In this document: positions 35,380 to 47,500 of the stretch, in pieces | Position numbering within the stretch: position 1 is the stretch's first letter | How the letters are laid out: every line of letters begins with the position of its first letter | Source of the DNA: Lingula anatina | Lineage: Eukaryota; Brachiopoda; Lingulata; Lingulida; Lingulidae | Length of the DNA: 64,000 nt | Direction of reading: 5' to 3' | Assembly: GCF_001039355.2 (NCBI RefSeq) | Contig: NW_019774169.1 | Span: 344,232 to 408,231, forward strand | The notes under the pieces: model-generated | Databases searched by the model: none | The model's input: the letters and a program-made list of their open reading frames with translations, nothing else | What the model was told of the DNA's origin: nothing | Position numbers and translations under genes: made by a program

Positions 35380-38300
35380 GACCAGTGGCGGCTCCTCCAC
35401 CCCAACACAGTCTCACACTCCAGACAGCCTGATGTCTGGGGGCAGTTTCTCTGGGATGTCTTCGTGGTCTGGGTATGCCCTACATGGCGGAGGCTATGCG
35501 CCTGGCTTCAGGATTCCAGAAAAACTACAGATAGTCAAACCCATAGAAGGTAAGCATAAGTCATTTTATTTTTTCCTGTACTCTAACTCTAAGCTTGAAT
35601 AATGAAGTCATTATCAAGGTGGCATTTATGAAAGAGAGTTTTTTCTGCTGTTGACATTTTATAATTTTTACTGTGCTAATTAAGTTGCTGTTACGGAAGC
35701 AAACAAAGCACAGAAATGCTTCACCCAGATTTTACTTTGTTGCTGTCAGCTTGTTTCATGAAGTATTGCATGTCTCACTGCGTGGTTTAAGATGTAACAT
35801 TTATATTTAAGTTTGCCCCCCTCCCACATTCCAGAGGCACCCTCACAGTGGGATTTTCGAAAAGTGCCCTGAAGTTCAAGACAGGTGGTTTCTAGGAATG
35901 AGGAAGTTTATGTGTATTGCCTGTATATTGTAGGTTCAGCTACCTTGCACCAGTGGCAAAGGTTAGCCACCCCCCACTTGGGTGGGATATTTGAGGAGCG
36001 CCCAGGAGTGCAGACAAAAGGGGAGAGGAAGCTGGATATGGAAGAAGAGGTCTACAGTCTCAGTGACTTTGAGGAAGATGGTATGTATCACAAAAAAGAA
36101 ACTGCATCCCAATTGAAGGAACATAAGCTCTGTCCTAAATTAAAAAGACTGCAGAAATTTAAAGATTTTGACTCATTGAAACCATGATTGCCACATCAAA
36201 AACATTTAATCATTATCTGTTTATTGGTCTTGTATTAAGCATGTTCTTCAGCATGTTCATTTCCTCAATCTTTTTATTCTGAATTTGATAGTTTTGTTAA
36301 CATCTTTGTGTTCTGTTTACTTTGAAAGATACTGCACCTTATTTTAGTGTTATGCTTTTTAGTTTGAAGCACATCAGAGAACACTTTGTTAGTTATCACT
36401 AAACTCAAGAAAAGCTTCTAATATAATAACTGAATATTTTTTTATTTTCAATCTGACATCTTTATGCACCTTTTCATATCATGCGCATGTCACAAAGTGA
36501 CACCTTTTTTGTCTTATTCATACAGATAGACATTTTATAACATCGAGTAGACTGTCAGACAGATCAGACAGGACTGTGGTAATTTTTCATGCTGTGTTGG
36601 TTTGGCTTTGCCTCGTAGAGTTCAGTGCACATAAAGATATACTGTTATCAACTTTGGCTGAGGTAGATATTGTTGCTTTATAGACCTCAGAAAATTGATA
36701 TCGACTGAAGCACAGCAGAAGTTTATATCACTTTTCTGATGTCTTCAAAATGACATATTGTCCATAAGCAAAAATCAGTAATTGTTTTGTTATATAATTT
36801 AATACTTGAAAGATATCACCAACAGTTGCAACATCGCTGTCATCTGATTGCAAAAATGTTTCATTTTCTCTGATTGTCAAAAAATGGCAACAACATAAGC
36901 ATTCAATGTAGTTTGGTGAGGGCGTCATCAGTAAAATTATCAGACCTCAAATTTGTGGATATAAGACAATAATTATGTATTACTACCTGTGAATGAGGTG
37001 AAGGAAACCAGCTTTTTTATAGCTGCAGTACACAGCCAACTTATTTTGCTTAACAGGGTTTTTGGTACAACTGTTGTCCACATCTACCTTGTAAAAAGTA
37101 TTATTTTCATATACTCATAGCTAGTAGTTAACCCTTTAAAAAATGCAATACTGAAATTTAATGCATGCACTCATAAAAACTAGTTTGCTGCATTTTGGGT
37201 GATCATATGTAGATAAACATCCTGCTTCTGAGCCTTTTAACTGTGATATGGTATTTAGGATATTCCAAGAAAGACAAAATTAAGTATTGAGTAGCATTAA
37301 AAAAGTGAACAATATACAAAATATATTCCAAATATACCAAATAGAGCAATATTTATTTAAAATAATTTTTTTTATGTCTTAATATACCCGGTATATTATC
37401 TCAAGCTATGAAATAAAGTTTGTAAAATGTAAGGGTTCTTCTTTGAGATCTTGCAGCTTCTTGTTTGCTCTTGAAATAGAGTATGTATATAGACATTTCC
37501 TTGCAGTATCTAATCATCAATGCTCATATTTTACTATCTTTTAGCTAACTTTTTACTAATCTTGCATTCTATTCATACTAGTCATTTTGCCTTTTTTGTG
37601 ATTATGTTGCATTTCAAGTTAACATTTTTAGTAGCAGAATTTCCACACATGAATAAAGGAATCTGCTCTTCTGGGGTGTTAAAAAACCTAAATAATTGTG
37701 TACCTCTAAGTTGACAATTATTTACAGATATTTACTTTCTTTCTTGTGTGAGAAAATGATAAGAGATTTGGAGGGGCCTGTGCAAAGGGTAGCAGTCCTA
37801 CTTGCAAACCCAGTGTTGCTTATAAAATGGCTTTTGGGTGGCTATTCAAAATTTGCTTTAACACCAGTCATGGGGCATAAGAGTTGAAGCCAGTACACTT
37901 TACATGGAGAAACATTTTGGTTCACAAATAGTTACTGTTCAGATACATATAGAAGTTATTCTGACATAGTCAGATTTATAGATTTGTTTTGCGTGGATAT
38001 TCAATTCATGTTTGACAGTTTTATCATTTCCCTTTACTTCATATATTTTTCATGCCAATCAAAAACTTAATATTACTATAATATTCACCTATGATATACT
38101 TGTTATGTTATTTGTTATTGCAGAGGTCTGCAACCCCGGAAAGTGCTGTGAGCTTGCCAGCTTCACCTTCACACTCACAGACTCGAAAATCATCCATCCT
38201 GACCAGAATTATGCCCCTGTGGCAGAAACTGTGGTCACCTCTAGGTAAAATATGTTAATAATCTTTGTATGCCACAATTAAGGAAACATGATAGGAAATA

Positions 38301-38396
38301 TGATCAGAAAATATGGAAATTTTCTATTTAGAATCCCTTTTCTGGAAGAAAAGAGGCCAACTGTAGGTAAAATAGCCATACCTTTAGATAAAATAA

Positions 38397-38428
<32 letters not shown>

Positions 38429-39446
38429 AAACTGGTATGTTTGACATTAGTCAGAGAAAAGTGGAATCAAAATTGAATAATTTAAAAAATGTCCTTAAAT
38501 TTTGGTTTTTAATTTTTTCTTCTCATCATACTTTACACAGTGCATATTGAATCTTGATAAATATTTTTGTAAGATGTTTATGTTGATTTGTAATCTTTTC
38601 AGCGCCAAAGGCTCAATAAGCTCTGTGTCTTCAGTGCCAAACCTACTCAGTCCACAGGGGAACAAAGGTACTTCTACCTTCAGCATGTCACTGGGCCTTG
38701 CAGCCACACTGCAGGAGCGGGGCATAACAGCAGCAAAGACTTGGGAAGAAACACTTTTGAACCAACAAGGGAAACAGACACTTGGTGACAAGGATGGTTT
38801 GGACAAACCAACAGAAGGCAGCCCTATAAGATATAATTACTCTCTCAGCAACTTGCCAGGAAGATTCCCAAGTATTGTGACTGAGACAATTTATGATGCT
38901 ACCAAGATGGCGTCTCGCTCCAGCGCCATCTATACTAGTGCAACAACGAATTGTACCTACAGCACCACAGCATCTGGACTGTCTTCCTTTCCTAGTCTTG
39001 GAACGATGATGTCTTCATCCGCCAGCACTGGCTCTTTAGCCAGCAGTTCTGTCACAAAACCAGCCTCAGCATTAGACCTTACTCATGTCAGTATCATGGA
39101 TAAAATATTGAACATTGGTATCAGTAGAATAATGACATCAGACAGTAATGATGACATCAAAAAGGACTCCACAGGATCACACCATGATCCTCACAATTCC
39201 AAGCCCCCACTAGCACCTCTCAGTATTCAGATCGATTCCCCAACTGAGACCCAAGGGAGCAAAGAACCATCTACTCCGCCAAACTCCCCAACATTCATGA
39301 TCTCCAATCCGTTATTACAGCTGAATAAGCTTCAGTTTGCCAGAGGCCCTGAGCTTGGGATTTACGGAAGCATGCCTGGAGTTAACCCCAGGAAAATATC
39401 CAAATCCAAAACCCATGAAGAATTGGGAGCAACCGGTGGGCACTAG
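35380..39446 (+). CDS. TRAK: TRAK exons 12-15, contig 4 allele (duplicate)
   Basis: Exons 35380-35549, 35934-36080, 38124-38244 and 38603-39446 repeat the contig 3 exons with identical lengths and phases. The terminal exon differs by a few silent changes and one visible substitution (SLGSMMSS in contig 3, SLGTMMSS here). Upstream exons 1-11 do not precede it on this contig, which begins at 35244, so it is an allele fragment and not a second TRAK gene. Confidence 0.9.
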
Positions 39447-41040
39447 TACATTACTGTTTATGAGTTAAAAAACAAAGAAATAAAATACACTAACTAATAG
39501 TTGATTGCACTATGTTAAGCAATAGGAAACCTTTGCCTATGGGGAAAAATATTGATATAGGATATTGTAAACATAGGAGACCCTGCAGTCTTACTTTCTT
39601 GCACATCAGTGTATTCTTTGCTATATATATATCCTGCACATGACTTTTTGTAAGCATTTAATAAGGCAGTGAAAACTACTATTAAAGCAGATTTATCAAA
39701 AGACTGTAAAATAAGCAATTTTAATTCATGTGCACTGTTGTATTGTTTTACATGAGAGGTTAATGTGAGGTAATGATTGTGGATTTTAGACAACAAGAAT
39801 GTCTCTAGTCATTTTATGTTTAACTTATCTATGCTTATGTTTTTGGTATCAGCAGGGTATGTCCTAATTTTTTTATGCATCTGCTTGAATTTTTATTATG
39901 CAAGATCATGCTAAAATAGCTTTATACTTATTTGTATATTGCAAATTTTGTTGCAAGTGTAAATAGCTGTAAGTTTAAGCTTATCATTGTGGTGACATTT
40001 ATCCCAGTTGTACAATTGTACATATTTCTGGAAGATTTTTATTTGTAAATGGTCTTACGTAGTTTTCTTATTGTTAAATTTTGTTATCAGGGATAGGACC
40101 TCGAAGGCATTCCTGTCTCAAACTGAATGTGATACTTGCTAAAATGGATATTTCAGGCTCAGTTAGAAACCTTGATTCAATTAAAAAAATATATTCCCTT
40201 TTCTTTTTTGGAAACGTAAATTCATTGGCACATTACTGTCAGAAAAATGACTAACAACTTATTTTCAAGGTCATGGAAATTTTCAATCTGCTCATCTGTG
40301 CTGTGCTTCTATCTTCAGTAGCAAAACGTGACTGCTGTATACTAGTAGAGTATAGCCTGAGATATCTTTCACTGGCCATAAGTTGGTTAATGATTTTTAA
40401 AACATTATGGGGCGTACTTGTAATCATGATATTCTTCATAATGAAGATTGATATATTTATATATTGTGATTGTTTTCATCTTTTTGCCCTTTAGCTTTTC
40501 ATATAGATTTTAAAATCTGGTGAGTTTTTCTGTTAAATCTTTGAACAGGGCAAGTATTGCTAAATACTTCATATATCCTTCAAAAGTTTTTGTGCAGAAA
40601 TTTAGTTGAAATTGTTGTATTTAAGGCCAGTCCCAAAAGACCGTGGCATTGAATTTATAACCTGAATATGTGCACTTTATTAATTGATTTGTGCAAAAAA
40701 GGTGGTTACTAATTTATTTTTTAATTTATTAAAATATGCACACAAAGATTTATTCTAGTTGAAACACCCTCAGCTTCCATCTATTTTAATACAGGGTTTG
40801 TCAAGGTACCTTACTTAGTAAGTGCTTCTGTAGGTAAGAATATGTTTGGTGCTTCTTGGTGCTGTAAAAGTTACTGCTTCTCCTCTAACCAGCATGTTAT
40901 GTTCAAAGTGTCTGTTGTTTGCAGAACTGGTAAGTTAATCATCATGTGTGACTGGCAATTGTCATTTGGTATATATAAATATAAATCTGTTGACCCAGTT
41001 CACAGAATCATTGCTGTAAACCTGCTAGAAATGAAGATTA

Positions 41041-41046
41041 AATAAA
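41041..41046 (+). terminator. Candidate TRAK polyadenylation signal (contig 4)
   Basis: AATAAA, the allelic counterpart of the hexamer at 29958-29963, with the same GATTA-AATAAA-CGATAG context about 1.6 kb after the TRAK stop at 39446. Confidence 0.45.
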
Positions 41047-42113
41047 CGATAGTAATAATTGCTGTTTTACTGTCCTGCTTTTATTTAATCAGTAGATGAG
41101 CAGAAAGTCAATTAATTGTGAGAGGCCCATTGTGGCAGAGATGACTGCATAACATTTCATAATATAATGAGGACAAAGTTTTGTCTGAAAAACCTTGGTG
41201 TATATGGTGAAAGTTTGTTTTAGTCTGATAGATATGTAAATGGCTTCTGTAACTCAATTTCTAACTTGGCAAAACAGTCTTTCTTTTTTGTCATCAAATA
41301 ATCCACTTGTTATACACCTATGCTATTTGTGTCTGTACCTGTACAGACATGCTGTCTGTATTAAGAACAAGGCCTATAATATATATATAAATAATCAGAT
41401 GAGATTAAAATTCATCTTTAACTAATGAAAAAGAAAATAACTCAGACACAAGTTCTTCCCTTCTTTTCAATGCAACTGCAAGATTTAAGTTGAAACCAGT
41501 AACTTTTGTGTTGACAGATAAAATGTTATTTTTGATGAAATCTAGCAAACATGACCTCTTTCCACAGAAACACAAAATTCCACATTTTTTAATTCAATTC
41601 TGATGGTTCCTGAGATTTGTCAAGATCTGCAATAAAATCTGGGGGTGGGTCCCATGATAAACATTCAGAGGTTTTTTTTTAAACCTAGGCTAATGTCTGA
41701 TCTAGGCATTAAAATACTTGTTAAGTCATGAATAACAATACAGGAATAATTTCTTTTAGACACGGCCAATGAATGAAAGCTAAAATCTACATACAACCTG
41801 CACTTCATACAATGTTTAAAACTTAACAGCACACTGTACTGTTTCTTTACCATCAGAGTGTTTCCCCAAGTTGTACCTACAAGTAGTACACATAAATAAC
41901 CTAAAATTAACCTATGAGCTAGGTTACAAACCATTCCATTTCAAATACATATATAAAAGTAAATTTGTAGCCAGCTTACAAACCATTCCATTTCAAATAC
42001 ACATATATGTATATAAATAGAAATTGTATAAATAATATCACAGTTAAGAAAATCACCATATGTTAATCTTATATCATTATTGCTGTAAATCCCCAGACAA
42101 GCTGGATGACAAT

Positions 42114-42284
42114 TCATTCATAAATCTTCATAACATTGGTCAAATGTCTATTACACACTGGACACACCCTAGTAGTGGTCAGTATGTGGTCAGCACAAGC
42201 TGCACAGGCCTGGTAATGTCCACAAGGCTGGAATGCACAGTCCTTTTTCTTGATTTTACAAATGGAGCACACAAACCTCTGGAC
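42114..42284 (-). CDS. RING-ATPase terminal exon: C3HC4 RING finger
   Basis: Acceptor TTTTTTAG, then 56 codons and TGA. The RING reads C714-x2-C717, C729-x-H731, C735-x2-C738 and C749-x2-C752 (CSIC ... PCGH ... ACAAC ... CPVC). This is the C-terminal C3HC4 type seen in IAP- and MDM2-like E3 ligases, and the protein ends only 12 residues after the last cysteine. All eight ligands are intact in both alleles. Confidence 0.88.
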   Translation of the reverse strand, partial: VQRFVCSICKIKKKDCAFQPCGHYQACAACADHILTTTRVCPVCNRHLTNVMKIYE

Positions 42285-44478
42285 CTAAAAAAGTATAAAG
42301 ACAAAAGATAAATTACTTTATTGATGTTTATCATATAAAGGGATGAATCCCCTTTAGGCAATCTGCACATGTCTGAAAGTTACCAATAGTCACATTTTTA
42401 TTCTGTAAAGCCTAATTCTTATATTTTCCACTTCAGACCTTAAAGACGAAAAAAACCTCTGTGATAAAAGTTGACCTGACACATATCTAATGAGGTTATC
42501 ACCTTCTCAGCCAAGGTGTAGCCATGCCATCTGGCAACTTCAAAAAGTATGTTTGTACAATACATGATATAAGGTCAGGCTACAAAACAAACCACTTGTG
42601 TTGCAAAGTGAAAATAATGCCATGCCTGGTAGGTGTATTGTGAATGTCAGGAAGACAGAAGCCTTTCTCAATGACTGGTTAGTCATTAAAAACTAAATTA
42701 TTGAATTAAAAACGGTATAAAACATTGAATCCAAGTGCAGAGACCAATCAAGCAATGAATAGTGACTAGAAAAAATCAAAAAGAAAGGGGTTATAAGTGC
42801 TTCAACAATATCTATTTCAATAAAGCAAGGGGCATTTATTTTTGCTTGAGTTTAAAATAACATTTTGCTTAATCAATATGAATTATTCACTTAAATATGA
42901 AGTTTTTTTCTTGCTATCCAGTGCCCTATGTTAAAGCCTGCTACTGCACATGCTCTACCTGCAAGTCCTCCATAAGAGTATCACACAGCTGACATAATGT
43001 CTCAAACTTCACCTTCTCATGGCTGTTTGCACCTTCAAGGTTTTCTTTAAATATCTCCTGTAGTGACCTAGTTCTGAAACATATTCATAATATAAATGCA
43101 AACAGTCTTTATGTTATCACTTTAAAATAATACCTTTACCACAGGAACTAGATATCTAACTCCTTGCTCTTAATAACATATTAATAAGTTGAGAAAACCA
43201 AAACCATGTTGCTACAGTTTCATTGAGTTTGACTGGATCTGATTATACCTGTTATTGTGTTCTTCTATCCAGTGTAACACTTCTTCAAACAGTGTTTGCT
43301 CCTTCATGTCCATAGCTTGGTGAAGTTCTTGTAACTGCAGCAAAATTATAATAATATTATAAATTCATTCCATGTAAACCTAAAAACATGAATATATACA
43401 TAAAAACACTAGGTTTTTGAAACAGATATTTATGATGGAAAATCTTTAAATCAAAGAATGTAGTTTTTTAACGAAAAGAAAGTATAGTTCCTATACTGCA
43501 TATTTTGCACCCTTAAATTCATTACTGAAAGTTGTGTGGAAAATAATTCAGATGGGACTTTAAATAAATTACCTTAAATAAATTACCTTATTATCAGATT
43601 TTTCTCTCTGTTGTTTTTCAAAATTCATGTTTCTTGCCATTTCCAGGTTATGATCTTCAGCTCTCTTTATCTGTTCCTCTAGCTGCTGGATTTTTCCCTG
43701 TTAGATAATTAATTTGGGTACAAAGAAATTAGAGCAAAATGATTAACTCAATGCATATGATTGGCCTCCTGTGTCATTCATGCTATCAATTAACACAACA
43801 ATTTTTTGAGGGACAATGTCAAGGCAGCAGAGCAGTTAAATGTACAGATATAATTAAAAGTAGAAACTAGAAAAGCACTCAGAGAGCAAAGACCTCTGCC
43901 AAGGTAACTCAACAAACAAACAAACAATCAAACCAAAAACATAATTAATCTCCTTGGCAAAGGAAATAAATAATTTCTCTGTTCTACCCACAAAATCATA
44001 AAAATTTTCATTTTGTTGGGAGAAATAATCTTACAGAATCTGTAAGAGTTTTAACAGTTTTACTTTAACAGTTTTACTTTACCTTGAGCTTTTTTTCATA
44101 GTCTGCCTTAAGTTGCTGCTCAATATTGACTCTCTGTATCTCATCTGACATCTGATGTTGCTGGAATGTTTGCAGTTCTTGCTGTAGCTTGGTATATTCT
44201 ACACGATGCTGATCTGAGATCTCTGCAATTTGTTGCTAGAAAAAAAAAATCTTACAGATCTTAATTTGTCAATAAGTTCATTCCAAGATGGACATATAAC
44301 AATCAAAACAAAAAGAAAGGTTTATAATGTCAAAATAAAATAATTTCTTGGAGAACCTGGGCATTGATCCCAGTACCTCTCACATGCTAAGCGAGCGCTC
44401 TACCATTTGAGCTAGATCCCCAGATGCTGAAATAGAGAAAAATCCCCCTGCAAGACAGGAGTCATTCCCCATCCTTTG

Positions 44479-44512
<34 letters not shown>

Positions 44513-47500
44513 TTATTGAGCACAGAAATGTTTTTTACATTTAGAGGCTCTCTAACTACTATATATTATACATATGGAAGATAGTAATAATAGTAAATAA
44601 ATGAAAAAAAAATGTATTAGTTAATGTATTAGCTGATATTGTTGGTTTTTTGTAACTCAATGATTTTGCCAATTTAATGAATGCATGATATGTGAAAGGA
44701 GTTTATCTTAAAATATACCACAAATAATATACAAATATACGACAAAACATATTGGAGAACCTGGGCATTGATCCCAGTACCTCTCACATGCTAAGCGAGC
44801 GCTCTACCATTTGAGCTAGATCCCCTGATGTATTACCTGCTACTTCACAGGTGTTTCGTTCTCATATCTCGCCTGACTATTACTGATAACAACATAATGA
44901 GCTTGTTATTTTAACAAGATATGCCATTTGTTTTCCTGAGGGACTCTTATAGCTTCCATCATGCCATATACTCTTAAACAAGTAAACACCCCAAGACTTC
45001 ATTGTTTTGGAATCTGTAATTTTTTTTCAACACACACATTCAAAGTGAATAAAGATAATGTATTTTGAGAATGCATTATGGGGTTTTAAGCATGAAAGAA
45101 GTGAACAAGCCCATGTCCTGTTAAAAATGTACATTGCCCAAACATGTGTATTCTAATGATAACAGCCAAATAGAGTGAAACTGCACTCAAAATTATTATT
45201 TGAAGTTCAAAACACAATTACAGTGTATGAGAAATATATGTACGGTGACTTACTTTAAACTTTTGTGGCAATTTTTTTCAGTGCTATTTCCACAAACAAT
45301 TAGTGTAATATCTAAATTATTCTCACATCACATGTGGTAATGACTCTATCTTTACAATGGGGTAAATTTTGAATTTTACAGATTCTGTATTTTTTAAGTC
45401 ATAAATTCTTAAAATAAAAACATTCCTATTCAGTGGTGGCAGCAATATTGCAAAGGAGGCTACCATATACTATGGTATATGTTCTATTCTATACAGTAAA
45501 AGTACTAAAAACTGCTTCACGGAAATATATTTTTAATGATTCCATAACTATGTATCTAAAAGACTGATAATGTTTCCCCATTGGAAAGATTGAGTCATTG
45601 AAATACCCCTTTTTTTTACTACTCCAGTTACACGTGTATGATAAATCAAGATTCCTTTACATGACCAAAAGATGTTTTGAAATAAATTACTCCAGAACAA
45701 ACTTAAAATTTGTTGCTTTTCATTCTTGCTTATCACCAAGACATACAAGTACCTATTTTGGCATGACACACACCATTCATTCATTCATTCATTCATTCAT
45801 TCATTCATTCATTCATTCATTCATTCATTCATTCATTCATAATTAGAATATGGTCCAAGTGTTGCAACAATACTTTTTTCTTTAAATCACATAAGTCACC
45901 TCTAATTTTGAAATCTCCTGTTGCAAAAAAGATTCCCTCTCTTCACAGATTTTATGGCTTTGTTGTGCAGTCTGATCAGAGGGCATTGCACTGGTATTAT
46001 GAATCTCTTGGCAAAACTTGGAACTTGACTTTGCTTGTTCACAAACCTGAAAAAAAAAACAACTAGATGTGTACACACTTCTGTCAAATACAGAATATAT
46101 AAAAAAGGCAGGCATACATACAGAAAAACCTACAAACAACAAGTCCCAATTAATGACAAGGAAGCAGTCAAAAGTACATACACATATAATAGACATAATT
46201 CTAAGCAGGAATCTACGTTGACAGTGCACAGAATAATATCAAATGATAATTTACAGCAAAATCTAGCTTTTAATTGTATGCCACTGTTAATGTGGTCATT
46301 AAGAAAATTTAATTGTTAAAGACCTTAAGGACCATGGGAATTTAAAGTCACAACTTGACAATAAGCAAAAAATTCACAAAAAACTGCATAGCTTCAAGAA
46401 AACGGTATAAAAAGATGCTATTTGATCTCAGTCTGTATTTTGGTGGTATGAATTACCCAAAATTGAGAAAAATTAATCACATGGTTATCTAATGCTGTGG
46501 CTGGACATGATAATAGAAAAAGCATTGTCAAGAAGACCTTCCTACCTCCTGAGACACCTGTGTGAGGACAAACATCAGAGGGTGGTCCATTCTGTATGGC
46601 AGATAGCTCTGGAATGCCTGTATATTTTGCACTGGTTTAGAAATCATGTCTCTCCTGAGTTGAAGAAAATTGTGACAAAGATGGACTTCTCTACACATGC
46701 ACTGAAAGGAAAAAAGATGGGGATGTAATCCTTTGGTTACCTGACTCATGCACAAGGGGTGTGCTCATGCATATGCATATGTATCAATTTGATGGATATA
46801 ATTAATATAAAATGTCGTCAGGAAAGAAATATAAATAAGACTAAATTCATTTCTGCATATATGTATTAATTTTTGGGATTATCTATATCTACTTCACAAA
46901 AGAAACTATTTATTCTTTTCTTTCAATATCAAGTCACATAATATATATTTCTACACATATTACCTTAGTGACCTGTGAAGAACATAGTCTACAGACATGG
47001 TGTGTTGTCTCAAGATCAAGAAACCATCTTGGCACATCTATAAAGCTCCCATGGCTTTTACATGGCTGAAAAAAATTAATAAAAAACAGAACCAACAACA
47101 ACGGAATAAAAACTAAATCAGCTGTTCCAGAACATTTTCATGATATTGATATTTTTCACCTCATCAATTTTTATTGAATGATTTAATCAACTACTCTTCA
47201 TTACAGCCAGTTTTACTTTCCTTAAATTTTTTAAAGTATCATATATACATGTAGCTTTAAATTTGATATACCCTCCCAAAAATTAAATGAAACAACTATA
47301 ATAATATCTTGTTCTCCACAATCTTTCGATAAAAATATTTTTATTTTAAAACGTAAATGTTAATACATGTACAAGGTATATATTTATCACCTCCAGTACA
47401 TTCTCAGGATGGTCAACCACAGAGATGCAGGCCAGGCTTAGTGTTGGCTCTGCCATCTGGGCAAGGCAAACGGCATGTTGCAAGACCTGCCTGTGTTCAG

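Larger units (their letters stand above)
35244..46100 (+). repeat. Second allele of about 24160-34945
   Basis: From about 35260 the sequence follows contig 3 at an offset that drifts from 11095 to 11156 through small indels. It covers TRAK exons 12-15 and RING-ATPase exons 17-12. Correspondence ends near 34945/46100, where the two copies enter different repeat sequence. Confidence 0.9.

Noticed and set aside
46492-46728. 78-codon plus-strand ORF
   Set aside because: Antisense to RING-ATPase exon 11, which has proper splice sites and continues the minus-strand frame.
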